From positions 88,323 to 152,322 of the forward strand of contig NZ_AUIU01000016.1 in assembly GCF_000423865.1 (NCBI RefSeq): a DNA stretch of 64,000 nucleotides, in the 5' to 3' direction. Below are positions 23,807 through 32,471 of the stretch, one piece after another. The notes under the pieces were generated by a model, which saw only the letters and a program-made list of their open reading frames with translations, did not search any database and was not told where the DNA came from. The translations under genes and the position numbers were made by a program. This DNA comes from Thermodesulfovibrio thiophilus DSM 17215. Its GTDB lineage: Bacteria > Nitrospirota > Thermodesulfovibrionia > Thermodesulfovibrionales > Thermodesulfovibrionaceae. The first letter of the stretch is position 1, and each line of letters opens with the position of its first letter.

Positions 23807-23819
23807 CTGAATTCCTCCT

Positions 23820-24605
23820 TTATTGTTCGATGTATTCATCCATTGACTTCTGATACTCCTCTTCCTGGAGTATTTTTTCTTTGATTGCTGCTTTTTCTGC
23901 CTCTTCTTCGAGTTTCTTCAACAAAATCTCTTTGCCCTCTAATACTGCATCAGCCATCTTTGATGTTATGAGCTTTATTGCCCTGATTGCATCATCATTT
24001 CCAGGAATAACATAATCAACAAGGTCAGGATCACAATTTGTATCAACAACTGCAACTATCGGAATTCCAAGCTTTATTGCTTCCTCTACAGCTATTTTTT
24101 CCTTCTTTATATCTACAATATAAATTACCTTTGGAAGTTCCATCATATCTTTAATTCCGATTAAGTTTAACTCAAGCTTCTGTCTTTCTTTTTCATACTT
24201 CGCAATCTCTTTTTTAGTGTGTAAATACAAACTTCCGTCTTCCTTCATCTGTTCAATTTTCTGCCATTTTTCAACACTCTTTCGTACGGTTGAAAAATTT
24301 GTAAGCATACCTCCAAGCCACCGATGGTTTACATAAAAAACACCAGCTCTCTTTGCTTCCTCAGCTATTGCTTCCTGTGCCTGTTTTTTTGTCCCGACAA
24401 ACAGGATCGCATCTCCCTGAGATGCAATATTTTTTAAAAACTCATAAGCTTCTTCAAGTCCTTTAACAGTTTTCTGAAGGTCAATTATGTGAATACCATT
24501 CCTTTCCGCAAAAATGTACTTCTTCATCTTGGGATTCCAGCGTTTGACCTGATGACCAAAGTGAGCACCTGCTTCAAGAAGCTCTTTCATTGAAACTACA
24601 GACAT
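23820..24605 (-). CDS. rpsB: 30S ribosomal protein S2
   Basis: S2 is a late-assembling small-subunit protein that helps recruit S1. The blocks [38 protein letters not shown] and [20 protein letters not shown] identify it. The 261-residue length includes a charged C-terminal tail. It is the first gene of rpsB-tsf-pyrH-frr. A TAGGAGG site lies six bases before the ATG. Confidence 0.98.
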   Translation of the reverse strand: MSVVSMKELLEAGAHFGHQVKRWNPKMKKYIFAERNGIHIIDLQKTVKGLEEAYEFLKNIASQGDAILFVGTKKQAQEAIAEEAKRAGVFYVNHRWLGGMLTNFSTVRKSVEKWQKIEQMKEDGSLYLHTKKEIAKYEKERQKLELNLIGIKDMMELPKVIYIVDIKKEKIAVEEAIKLGIPIVAVVDTNCDPDLVDYVIPGNDDAIRAIKLITSKMADAVLEGKEILLKKLEEEAEKAAIKEKILQEEEYQKSMDEYIEQ

Positions 24606-24689
24606 AAAATCCTCCTAAATGGTTTTACCTCCGCCCATCCTCCTTAACCCTGTAAGGACCATTAGAGAATTTTCAGGGCGTGTGTTTTA

Positions 24690-24708
24690 AAAAGGTCAAA
24701 GACCTTTT
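24690..24708 (-). terminator. Intrinsic terminator of the GGDEF gene
   Basis: On the minus strand an eight-base stem AAAAGGTC/GACCTTTT with a three-base loop is followed by more T. It lies 30 bases after the diguanylate cyclase stop and ahead of rpsB, so it should separate the two units. Confidence 0.6.
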
Positions 24709-24737
24709 GCATTAAGTTTAAAATTTATCATATTTGT

Positions 24738-25973
24738 TCAATCTGTTTCAATAACTTTTATTGTATCCTTACTTTTTTTAGCCTGGAAAAGGGTTCTATC
24801 AACTTTTTCAAAAAATTCTTTATAGCTCTTATAAAAAGATAATCCTGTCCCCATACAGCCAACAGCACCACTTGTACTAACAGAAGTTTTTTTATATTTG
24901 CTTTTGAAACTTTCTTTTATGTTTTCGGCAAACTTTTTTGCTCCTTGCAAACTAGCACCAATAAGAATACAGCCAAACTCATCCCCTCCAATGCGGGCTA
25001 TAATATCCTCTTTTCTTGTATTGTTTTTTAATATTTTTGAAAAAAGTTTTATAAGTCTGTCACCTTCAGGATGTCCAAATGTATCATTGACTTTTTTTAA
25101 ACTATCAAGGTCAAACAGAACAAGACAGAAGCTGTCTCCATACCTTAAAGATCTTGCATACTCTTCCTCAAGCCTCTTAAAAAAGAATCGCCTGTTGGGT
25201 ATTCCTGTAAGGGACTCTGTTATTGAAGCTTTATAAAGCTTTTTGTTAAGCTTCTGAAGTTCTAATGTCTGTCGTTGAACCTCTTTTTTTAGATATTCAT
25301 TAAATTTAAGATTTTCTCTGTAAAGTTTAAAATTTGTTAGGACTGTAGAAAAAAGATGCACCAGTGAAATAAAAAAGAATATACAGGATTCATTAAAAGC
25401 ATTGGTATCTGGATGTGAGAAATTAATTACTCCAACAATCTCATTCTGAATTTTTACTGGAACAGAAAGAACTGACCTTATTGGCAGAGTTGAAAGCCTT
25501 AAATTGAATTTTTTATTTTTTTTGATATCTGCAATATACATAAAATGGCCTTTCTTAAAAACTCTCCCGGCAAGACTGTCATCAATATCAAATATTTTTG
25601 TTTTAAAATTTCTGAGCTTAATCTTTCCTGAACCAACTTTTAAAATAAGATAGTTTAAATCAGGATGTTTTTCCATAAATGAAATATTTTCAGCGGGAAT
25701 TATCCTTATAAACTCATCAAAACAATATGCAATAAATCTGTAAAAATCAATATCAAAATAGATTTTATAAAGAATTCTATTAACAGTAGAGATAACCCTT
25801 ATTGAAAGCTCACTACTGAAAGCCAGGTCTTCACTTAATATAAAAAGAGATTTTTCAAGTACGCATCGTTTTTCAATGTGTTTTAATATAATCTCTTTCA
25901 GTTCTTCATCAGTCAGTTTATCTAAATTTTCAAGAGATAGGGCTTGTCCGATATCTAATAAAATATCTCTCAT
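24738..25973 (-). CDS. GAF-GGDEF diguanylate cyclase
   Basis: The protein makes cyclic di-GMP from two GTP. A helical N-terminus (1-80) leads to a GAF-like sensor domain (about 85-225, with SLAGRVFKKGHFMYIADI and SVLSVPVK). A coiled-coil linker follows (about 228-252), then the GGDEF domain (about 255-405). The active site reads GGDEF near 328 and the preceding FDLDSLKKVNDTFGHPEGD is canonical. An RKED inhibitory site lies five residues before GGDEF, so product inhibition is expected. No transmembrane segment is seen, so it is probably cytoplasmic. It overlaps the HDOD gene by four bases. Confidence 0.92.
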   Translation of the reverse strand: MRDILLDIGQALSLENLDKLTDEELKEIILKHIEKRCVLEKSLFILSEDLAFSSELSIRVISTVNRILYKIYFDIDFYRFIAYCFDEFIRIIPAENISFMEKHPDLNYLILKVGSGKIKLRNFKTKIFDIDDSLAGRVFKKGHFMYIADIKKNKKFNLRLSTLPIRSVLSVPVKIQNEIVGVINFSHPDTNAFNESCIFFFISLVHLFSTVLTNFKLYRENLKFNEYLKKEVQRQTLELQKLNKKLYKASITESLTGIPNRRFFFKRLEEEYARSLRYGDSFCLVLFDLDSLKKVNDTFGHPEGDRLIKLFSKILKNNTRKEDIIARIGGDEFGCILIGASLQGAKKFAENIKESFKSKYKKTSVSTSGAVGCMGTGLSFYKSYKEFFEKVDRTLFQAKKSKDTIKVIETD

Positions 25974-26812
25974 AGATTTTCTACTTTTTTAATAATATCC
26001 TGTACCTCTGAAATTAATTCATATGTATCTGGAAGTTTTAAAATTTGATAAACTTTATCTTTATAGAAGTCTAGCCCTACTTTAACTTCAAAAGGAGAGT
26101 ATCCAAGTTCTCCAGCAATAAAATTTGAGAGTTGAACCAAAGCAACAGCCTTTGAATATTTCATAGAGTTCTGCGGCAAATCATGATGATAAAAAATTGC
26201 ATCACAGACTATTTCAGGCAACCCCCATGTTTCAGCGAGCCATTTTCCTATTTCTGTATGCGTTGTTCCAGTAATATTCAATTCTACTTTATTTAGAGAT
26301 ACTTCTTGTGAAATGCCTTCTTCGATTTTTTTAAAATGGTCATAAAAAGCATAATGAAGAGCAAACCACCCTATATCATGAAGAACCCCGGCTGTAAAAT
26401 TCTCTTCAGAAGCCTCTTTTAAAAATTTTTCTGAAATAATCTGACATATTGCACCCGTAGCAACAGAGTGTCTGAAAAGTCTGATATAACTTTTTTCTTT
26501 CTCTTGAGTGGATTTAAAAAAACTAAATATTGATACACTCAAAGCAATGTTTTTTAAAGTCTTAAATCCGATTGTAAAAAGTGCTTCTTTAACAGTTGTA
26601 ATTGGTTTATAATGTCCTAAATAAACTATATTAGCGATTCCAAGAACCTTTGACATAATTGGAGGATCCCTCTCTATAATATAAACAAGTTCATCAAGAT
26701 GAGTTAACTCTTTTGAGGTCAGATTCAGTATTTTTTCAGCTCTATATGAAAGCGTGGGAAGCTTTGTAAGTCTCTGAATATCAATCCTCATGTCTTTCTG
26801 ATTACAAAGCAT
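25970..26812 (-). CDS. HDOD-domain signalling protein
   Basis: The 280-residue protein carries an HDOD domain (about 8-210), recognised by LPTLSYRAEKIL, IERDPPIMSKVLGIAN and the degenerate HD region GVLHDIGWFALHYA. HDOD proteins act as signalling partners, often in stress, motility or c-di-GMP pathways, and usually lack phosphohydrolase activity. Its direct coupling to the GAF-GGDEF cyclase (four-base overlap) suggests the two act together. The coupling is seen; the joint role is inferred. Confidence 0.85.
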   Translation of the reverse strand: MLCNQKDMRIDIQRLTKLPTLSYRAEKILNLTSKELTHLDELVYIIERDPPIMSKVLGIANIVYLGHYKPITTVKEALFTIGFKTLKNIALSVSIFSFFKSTQEKEKSYIRLFRHSVATGAICQIISEKFLKEASEENFTAGVLHDIGWFALHYAFYDHFKKIEEGISQEVSLNKVELNITGTTHTEIGKWLAETWGLPEIVCDAIFYHHDLPQNSMKYSKAVALVQLSNFIAGELGYSPFEVKVGLDFYKDKVYQILKLPDTYELISEVQDIIKKVENL

Positions 26813-26856
26813 TTTATCCTCTTTTTAAAGTTTTTTTAATTCAAAATATAAATAAA

Positions 26857-26902
26857 ATTATAATATTTTTATATATATAATTATAATATTTTTATATATA
26901 TA
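26857..26902. repeat. Two perfect 23-base AT-only direct repeats
   Basis: Two adjacent identical 23-base units (26857-26879 and 26880-26902) consist only of A and T. They sit in a roughly 100-base A/T stretch between the divergent HDOD and SemiSWEET genes. The tract could be a flexible or easily melted promoter region. Confidence 0.8.
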
Positions 26903-26917
26903 ATATTTAATTATATT

Positions 26918-26923
26918 TATAAT
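26918..26923 (+). promoter_or_regulatory. -10 box of a probably leaderless SemiSWEET transcript
   Basis: TATAAT ends seven bases before the ATG and no Shine-Dalgarno is present. Because the region is almost pure A/T, chance matches are likely here, so this is weaker evidence than the other sites of this type. Confidence 0.35.
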
Positions 26924-26930
26924 ATAAATT

Positions 26931-27197
26931 ATGGAATTGTCAATTAATTTTAGTAATATAATAGGAATTGTAGCAGGAATTATTACAACGACTGCTTTAA
27001 TTCCACAGGCAATAAAAATTCATAAAACTAAATCTGCTAAAGATGTTTCCCTTGCTATGTTTATTTTTCTTGCAGCGGGCATAACTCTCTGGTTTTTTTA
27101 TGGACTTCTTATCAATGAACTTCCTGTAATCTTAGCTAATTTCGTTTCATTAATTTTAATTTTTTTAATTATCTTAATGAAAATTCGATACGGTTAG
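26931..27197 (+). CDS. SemiSWEET-family small sugar transporter
   Basis: The 88-residue protein has three predicted transmembrane helices (about 8-28, 40-60, 66-86), the single-triple-helix-bundle layout of SemiSWEET. The PQ-loop motif [19 protein letters not shown] is at about 22-40. Family members work as dimers and exchange small sugars across the inner membrane. The substrate cannot be read from the sequence. Its stop overlaps the convergent aroF stop by four bases, and the upstream region is the A/T repeat tract. Confidence 0.85.
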   Translation: MELSINFSNIIGIVAGIITTTALIPQAIKIHKTKSAKDVSLAMFIFLAAGITLWFFYGLLINELPVILANFVSLILIFLIILMKIRYG

Positions 27198-28207
27198 AGT
27201 CTTGCCATCATCCATGATAGTTGTTTTAACTTTGCTACCAGGTTTCCAAAAGAATTAAAATTCAAGGATTGTGGCCCATCTGAAAATGCTTTTTCAGGTT
27301 GTGGATGCACTTCTACCATTAATCCGTCTGCTCCAGCTGCAACAGCTGCATACGACATTGAAGGTACATATTTCGCATATCCTGTAGCATGAGAGGGATC
27401 AACAATAACAGGAAGATGGGTTTCTTCTTTGAGCACAGTTATAGCTGATAAATCAAGAGTATTCCTTGTGGCTGTTTCAAATGTTCTTATCCCTCTTTCA
27501 CATAATATCACGTTCATATTCCCCTCGCTTAAGATATATTCTGCACTCATAAGCCATTCTTTTATTGTCATTGCCATACCCCTTTTAAGAATAACAGGTT
27601 TATCAATCTGCCCAACTTTTTTTAAAAGCTCGAAATTTTGAGCATTTCTTGTTCCTATCTGAAGAATATCAACATATTCACAGACAAGTTCAACATGTTC
27701 AGGATTTACAACTTCTGTAACCACAGGTAGTAAGGCAATATCAGCAGCCTTTTTAAGTAATTCAAGTCCTTCCTTACCAAGCCCCTGGAAAGAATAAGGA
27801 GAAGTTCTCGGCTTGTAAGCACCTCCTCTCAAGATATGACCACCAAGTGATTTTACAGCCTTTGCAGTATTAATTATCTGCTCTTCACTTTCAACTGCAC
27901 ATGGTCCTGCAATGACTACTAGTTCATCACCTCCAATTGCCACGTCTTTTACATTGATAATGCTTTTTTCTCTTTTTACTTCTTTTGATGTAAGTTTATA
28001 TGGTTTCAAAATAGGAATGACTGCCTCAACTCCATCCATTACCTCAAGACTTTGAAGTATAAATTTACCCCTCTCATCACCTACCGCTCCAATTACATTT
28101 CGTGTAGCACCGTAAATTATATGTGGCTTGTAACCAAGTTCTTCAATTCTTGTCACAACGTTTTGAAGTTGCTCCTCTGTTGCCTCTGGTTTCATTACAA
28201 TAACCAT
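27194..28207 (-). CDS. aroF: 3-deoxy-7-phosphoheptulonate synthase
   Basis: The enzyme condenses PEP and erythrose 4-phosphate in the first step of the shikimate pathway. The N-terminal 70 residues form the ferredoxin-like/ACT-type regulatory domain of the AroF-I-beta (Thermotoga-like) class ([23 protein letters not shown]). The catalytic barrel follows, with [34 protein letters not shown] and VDPSHATG. The length of 337 residues matches that class. A GGAGG site precedes the ATG. A long leader (28208-28363) encodes an aromatic-rich peptide and a terminator, so synthesis is probably attenuated by aromatic amino acid supply as well as by allostery. Confidence 0.96.
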   Translation of the reverse strand: MVIVMKPEATEEQLQNVVTRIEELGYKPHIIYGATRNVIGAVGDERGKFILQSLEVMDGVEAVIPILKPYKLTSKEVKREKSIINVKDVAIGGDELVVIAGPCAVESEEQIINTAKAVKSLGGHILRGGAYKPRTSPYSFQGLGKEGLELLKKAADIALLPVVTEVVNPEHVELVCEYVDILQIGTRNAQNFELLKKVGQIDKPVILKRGMAMTIKEWLMSAEYILSEGNMNVILCERGIRTFETATRNTLDLSAITVLKEETHLPVIVDPSHATGYAKYVPSMSYAAVAAGADGLMVEVHPQPEKAFSDGPQSLNFNSFGNLVAKLKQLSWMMARL

Positions 28208-28233
28208 TTTTAAACCTCCATAATGTTTTTAAT

Positions 28234-28281
28234 AAAAAAAGCAGACAAATCAGGGGCATTATCTACCCCTGACGTGCCTGC
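28234..28281 (-). terminator. Attenuator terminator in the aroF leader
   Basis: On the minus strand GCAGGCA-CG-TCAGGGG pairs across a nine-base loop with CCCCTGA-TT-TGTCTGC, and seven T follow directly. The inner stem is seven perfect GC-rich pairs and the outer stem has one G-U pair. It lies between the leader peptide and aroF, so it must be bypassed for aroF to be expressed. Confidence 0.9.
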
Positions 28282-28323
28282 CTTGGTTATTCAAACAGAC
28301 TAAACTGCCAGGAGCAGCTTAGT
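28263..28323 (-). promoter_or_regulatory. aroF leader alternative hairpins (pause and antiterminator)
   Basis: Hairpin 1:2 pairs ACTAAGCTGC (28323-28314), which contains the leader stop codon, with GCAGTTTAGT (28308-28299) over a five-base loop; this gives ten pairs including one G-U. A competing helix pairs CTGCTCCTGGC (28317-28307) with GTCAGGGGTAG (28273-28263), giving eleven pairs including three G-U. The second helix consumes the 5' arm of the terminator and is incompatible with hairpin 1:2. This is the geometry of ribosome-controlled attenuation. The pairings were found by eye; no folding energies were computed. Confidence 0.7.
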
Positions 28324-28363
28324 TAAAATAAAATCCATACCAGAAATTATTTCTTCTGCTCAT
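28319..28363 (-). CDS. aroF leader peptide, 14 residues, rich in Phe/Trp/Tyr
   Basis: The peptide reads MSRRNNFWYGFYFN. Six of the eight residues from 7 to 14 are aromatic, and all three aromatic amino acids occur. A GGAG Shine-Dalgarno lies six bases before the ATG. The stop codon is inside the first arm of the pause hairpin. Ribosome stalling on the aromatic codons when charged tRNAs are short would mask that arm, free the antiterminator and allow aroF transcription. The peptide, its ribosome site and the hairpins are seen directly; the mechanism is inferred from trp- and phe-type attenuators. Confidence 0.85.
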   Translation of the reverse strand: MSRRNNFWYGFYFN

Positions 28364-28373
28364 TTTTTTCTCC

Positions 28374-28496
28374 ATATAAATTTTAACCTTCATCGAAATT
28401 ACTGGACGAAGTGCGAACCTTTTTTAAGCAAAATCCCGAATGATTGCCGTGCTTCGCGCGGTAGAAACCAAAACGAAATGCACTGCCATTTTCAAA
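28374..28496. other. Junction between aroF leader and defence island
   Basis: No gene is seen here. The aroF promoter must lie in or beyond this stretch, but no good -35/-10 pair could be picked; TAAAAT on the minus strand at 28385-28380 is the only -10-like candidate. The part near 28440-28480 is locally more GC-rich (GCTTCGCGCGG). The left edge of the island probably falls here. Confidence 0.4.
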
Positions 28497-28922
28497 TTAA
28501 CTGATTTTACCCTCAAAATCTGTAAAATTGTCAAACCAGTATCGTTTGTAATTTTCCAAAACCGATGCTATTCCTTGCTTTGGCTTGAGTAATAACATTG
28601 TATTTATGACAAATCCGTTGTACGAAAAATCTCTACTTTCTTTCTTCTCGCCATTTTCAAATATCCTTGAATAACCGTCAATTTTTCTGTATCCGTCCGC
28701 GTGTTCAGTTCCTTTCGGATCAACGAACAAAATCAGGTATCGTTTACCTTTTTGCATCCAAAAGATGAAATCCGGTTTGAAGTTTGCGATATTATTTTCC
28801 TTTGGATTGTAGTAAGGGATAAACACTTCGTCAAGCGTTTGGTCAAGTTTTGAAAACATCCACCAATCAAATTTCGCTCTTTCCCCGATTATCCAGATTC
28901 CTTTGAAACAAATATACTTTAC
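28497..28922 (-). pseudogene. C-terminal remnant of a type III-like restriction helicase (res)
   Basis: An open frame without a usable start runs from a TAG at 28923-28925. It begins VKYICFKGIWII and continues through FDWWMFSKLDQTLDEVFIPYYN, FKPDFIFWMQKGKRYLILFVDPKG and YKRYWFDN. The PD...DPKG block resembles the PD-(D/E)XK nuclease end of type III-like Res/DEAD helicases, in which DWWMFSKLDETLDEV-type text is typical. The helicase part is missing. The fragment starts 13 bases after the methyltransferase stop. The matching N-terminal fragment lies at 35842-36126, so one res gene appears split by a 6.9-kb cassette. Family assignment is from memory of such proteins, not from a search. Confidence 0.65.
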
Positions 28923-28937
28923 CTAAAGATTTATGTT

Positions 28938-31900
28938 TCATTTTTTAAATTTCTCTATAACTTTTATTTCTTCATCAGTTAAGCCGTATAGTTTATAAAC
29001 CATCTGGTCAATTTGAGTTTCCAATTCTGAAGTATCAGCGTCTGGATTTTTGGACTTGGCTGCTAGAATTTTATCAACAAGATCAATAAATGGTTTTTGG
29101 TCTGATTCAGAGATTTTTGGTATAGGAAGTTTTTGTACCCATTCTTTTTTAAATTCAGATACTTTAACTCCTAAAAATGGTGCGTAATATTTTTTAATTG
29201 CGTAATTACCTAATGAAGAATTAAGAATTGCCAATAAATACTTACTGCATTCTCTTCCGGTCATAATAAAAACTTTTGCTAAACCAAAATAATTTTTACT
29301 GTCCCATGTAAAACATGAGTATTCTACAATTTCTCGCCACACAATCTTCTCTTTTTCAAATTCATCGTAATAATCGCAATCTCTTAATTCCCACCAATAA
29401 TCGCCCTGGTCATCCCTATTATATAATCCCTTCCCTTTTCCTTTAATATTGCCAAATGTTTTTAGATGTTTATATACTGCTGGATAACTCTCCTTAAAAA
29501 ATGTTTCTGGTTCCTTCCTATCTCGGTTTTTGTTAGTCCATCCTGATTCTATTTTGATTATCCACAACCCAGCCCATTTATAACCGTATCGATAGATGTC
29601 TCTACCTCGCAAAATCGGTTTTATAATCTTGGCAGATTTTGGGTCTTCTTTGCATAGTTTTTCTTTTGTTTCTGTATCAATTATAAATGCCTGGTTAAAA
29701 CCCGTTAATACTCCACGATAAATTTTTACATCCCAATTTTTCAGTGGTGTGCCTCTTTGTTCAATCTTTCTTTTGAGATTCATTACTGTTTCATCTGCAA
29801 AAGTAAAACAATTAATATCAAACTCTGATTGTTTCATTTCTAATTTATGAGAATTGAAATAGTCAGTTATATCTGTTTCTGGAGTAAAATCCGGTTGAAT
29901 ATTTAGAATATGGACGATATTTTCTGATGGTTTTGCTTTCTGAAAAAGCAGAATATTTGTATCCACAGTAGCGTCAAAAACCTTATATCCATTGAAATCA
30001 ATAATCTGTTTTAATGTGGTCTTTTCTTTAAAAAATCTGCGTAGTTTTTCGCCATATTTTGCTCGCATCCATTTATTACTGGAAATAAAACACAAAATAC
30101 CGTTTGTCTTTAATAGTTGGTATCCTTTTTCATAAAAATAGGTGTAAATATCAGAAGTAGAATTAAAGACCTCATAATTTTGTTGTTGTAAGATTGGTTT
30201 TTGGTCTTTTATAGTTTCTTGTCTTACATATGGTGGATTGGCAATGATAATGTCGAAGCCGTCTTTGACGCCGAACATCCATTCAGGGTCAAAGAAATCT
30301 GCGGAAGCGTTCTGGTCATAGAGGTCAAATTTGGCAATCTTTTCTGATGAATCAGATGAAAAGCCAATTTTTTTCAGTTCCTTTGCCAGGAGTTCTCTTA
30401 ATTCTTTGTCTTTTTCCTGACATTTAAGTTTTTCCCTGCGGGTCTTTGCTGTAAAATATTTGTGCCTTAAGGATTTTATATCATCTTCTAATTCCTTTAT
30501 TTTATCTGTGTAAAAGAGATGCTGGGGTTTATCAAGTTCGAGCAATGTATTTGCTGCTACAAACCTTGTTTCAAGGTTGGGCAGGGCTTTTATTCCAAAA
30601 TTTTCCTTGCCTCTATCAACCTTCTGGTCTAAAACAAGAGAGATAAAGAATCGCAGTTTTGAGATTTGAATTGCTATGGGCTGTATATCAACCCCATATA
30701 TACAGTTTTCTATCAGATACAGTTTACGTGCATAGTCAGGATAGTTTATGCCCTCGTCAAATGTCTCATTTATCTCTTTCAATCTCTCTTCCCTTTGGTT
30801 CTTGTCACCCTGTTTAAAGACATCTTCGGATTCTTTGAGTGCTTTTTGATATTGTAATTCATACCAGTATTTGTTTTCCGGGTCCAACTTCTCAAGGGCA
30901 AAGACAAGTTTGTGAAGGACACCCATTGGGAAGGCACCTGAGCCACAGGCAGGGTCAAGAATTTTAATCTCATCTATTGCTGAAATTACCTTTTGTTTTT
31001 CTTCATTTGAAAATTCCGGTATCTCTTCCGAATAGGAAAGAAGCATTTTAATTTTTTTTTCTTCAGTTTCAGGAAGTTTCCCTTTGAGGTATTCAAACAG
31101 ACTTGCTTCTACCATATAGTCAACAATCTCCCTGGGTGTGTAGTAACTTCCCGTTGATTTTCGTGCTGAGGTTGCTGTCTCAGGGTTGTATGAGGCAAGC
31201 AGGTTTTCAAATACCTTACCTAAAAGTTCTGGGTCTAAGGCGACTTCCTGGTCTATGGGCGTGTTTTCGTCAATGGTAAAATTGTAACTATTCAGAATTT
31301 CAATCAGTCCTCTGACCGGTCTTTTTTTTCCAAGTCCATATTCCGAAAGGTCAACCATTTCCTCATCCTCTTGAAAGAATAAATAGTCAGGGATGATTGA
31401 CTGTTTTGCCGGGTTTCTTGAAAACCCATCAACATAAATGACTTTTCCTGCTTCATTTTCTTTATCAAGGCAATCAAATAAGCCGCCGTTTAAGAAAGGA
31501 ATGTCCTTAAAGAGCGATAAAACCTCGTTTTTGCTTATCAAGAATTTATCTGCATAACGATAAAGATTTTTTATACCGTATTCTTTCCTATTGGCAGGAT
31601 AACCTTCATTTCCTGCAAAATTTCGCTCATTCATTTTCTGGTTTAAAGTGCCAAAGAATAGATTCTGTAACACAGCATTGTAAAAGTTAGATGCATTTTT
31701 GTCTTTCATAAAGTCCTTGACAATTTTCTTAAGTTTTTCCTTTAAGAATAAATCCAACGGAACTAAATCCTTTTTCGTTAAGAACCAGATAAATATAATT
31801 CTTGTAATTAAACGAATGAGATTTGTTGCATTGCGTATCTCTTTATCCCTGGCAGAGTCGGTGTTATATTTATAATCATCTGGAAATTTAATTTTATCCA

Positions 31901-32471
31901 TTGCCCAGAAATACCAACTCTGTATTTCGCTATAAAACTGCTTTGTAACAGGGTCAACTGAAAAAGCTTCTTTGATTTTTTGAAGTGAAGAGAAATCCCC
32001 TTCTCCGATTTGTTGAAGGAAGGTTTTATTTGTCCGTTCAGGGCTTACAAAATAAGTAAATCTTTTGAAATTACTCCAGTCCCTGCGTTTTCCTAAATAA
32101 TTGGTGTAAATTAAACTGAAACGGAAATTGCCTTGAGAGTCGTAAAAAATAAATATTCCAGCATCTGCTTGCTGTTCTTTTAATATTTTTTTACCAAGGG
32201 TATATTGGGCTTTTTTACCGGAGCGCTCTGTAAGTTCTTTGTTAACTAAAAATGAACATACAATAAGTTCACCGTCATCAAGGTTGCCTTCGGCTAATTT
32301 CCTACCTTCTGAGAAATTGTTTTCGACATCTTCATAACCAAGTATTTCATCAGGATATCTTAATTTATCGTTTTTTGCACGGAAAAATTTGATAAACTTC
32401 TCTATATCAAACTTACCAGCCTCATTATTGGGCAGATCAATTATTGATTGTAAAATATCTTTTGCGTTCAT
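28938..32471 (-). CDS. Eco57I-type adenine-N6 DNA methyltransferase, restriction-associated
   Basis: The 1,177-residue protein has an N-terminal helical region of unknown function (1-430). The SAM-binding motif I DPACGSGAFPMG is near 505 and the catalytic motif IV NPPYVRQE near 742, the gamma-class N6-adenine type. A C-terminal region (about 880-1130) resembles a TaqI/Eco57I-like specificity domain. Size and layout match large Eco57I/PglX-like enzymes. It follows the PLD-helicase gene with a four-base overlap, so the two form one functional cassette: modification here, DNA translocation and cleavage there. It appears intact. It should mark host DNA at an asymmetric site; the site cannot be predicted. 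Confidence 0.85.
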   Translation of the reverse strand: MNAKDILQSIIDLPNNEAGKFDIEKFIKFFRAKNDKLRYPDEILGYEDVENNFSEGRKLAEGNLDDGELIVCSFLVNKELTERSGKKAQYTLGKKILKEQQADAGIFIFYDSQGNFRFSLIYTNYLGKRRDWSNFKRFTYFVSPERTNKTFLQQIGEGDFSSLQKIKEAFSVDPVTKQFYSEIQSWYFWAMDKIKFPDDYKYNTDSARDKEIRNATNLIRLITRIIFIWFLTKKDLVPLDLFLKEKLKKIVKDFMKDKNASNFYNAVLQNLFFGTLNQKMNERNFAGNEGYPANRKEYGIKNLYRYADKFLISKNEVLSLFKDIPFLNGGLFDCLDKENEAGKVIYVDGFSRNPAKQSIIPDYLFFQEDEEMVDLSEYGLGKKRPVRGLIEILNSYNFTIDENTPIDQEVALDPELLGKVFENLLASYNPETATSARKSTGSYYTPREIVDYMVEASLFEYLKGKLPETEEKKIKMLLSYSEEIPEFSNEEKQKVISAIDEIKILDPACGSGAFPMGVLHKLVFALEKLDPENKYWYELQYQKALKESEDVFKQGDKNQREERLKEINETFDEGINYPDYARKLYLIENCIYGVDIQPIAIQISKLRFFISLVLDQKVDRGKENFGIKALPNLETRFVAANTLLELDKPQHLFYTDKIKELEDDIKSLRHKYFTAKTRREKLKCQEKDKELRELLAKELKKIGFSSDSSEKIAKFDLYDQNASADFFDPEWMFGVKDGFDIIIANPPYVRQETIKDQKPILQQQNYEVFNSTSDIYTYFYEKGYQLLKTNGILCFISSNKWMRAKYGEKLRRFFKEKTTLKQIIDFNGYKVFDATVDTNILLFQKAKPSENIVHILNIQPDFTPETDITDYFNSHKLEMKQSEFDINCFTFADETVMNLKRKIEQRGTPLKNWDVKIYRGVLTGFNQAFIIDTETKEKLCKEDPKSAKIIKPILRGRDIYRYGYKWAGLWIIKIESGWTNKNRDRKEPETFFKESYPAVYKHLKTFGNIKGKGKGLYNRDDQGDYWWELRDCDYYDEFEKEKIVWREIVEYSCFTWDSKNYFGLAKVFIMTGRECSKYLLAILNSSLGNYAIKKYYAPFLGVKVSEFKKEWVQKLPIPKISESDQKPFIDLVDKILAAKSKNPDADTSELETQIDQMVYKLYGLTDEEIKVIEKFKK

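Noticed and set aside
23807..23839. Longer tsf start inside rpsB
   Set aside because: The internal ATG at 23806 has AAAGGAGG at proper distance and begins with the conserved EF-Ts N-terminus.
24615..24662. Fifteen-residue ORF in the rpsB leader whose stop overlaps the rpsB ribosome site
   Set aside because: It has no Shine-Dalgarno of its own and a low-information sequence. Coupling is conceivable, but nothing else supports it.
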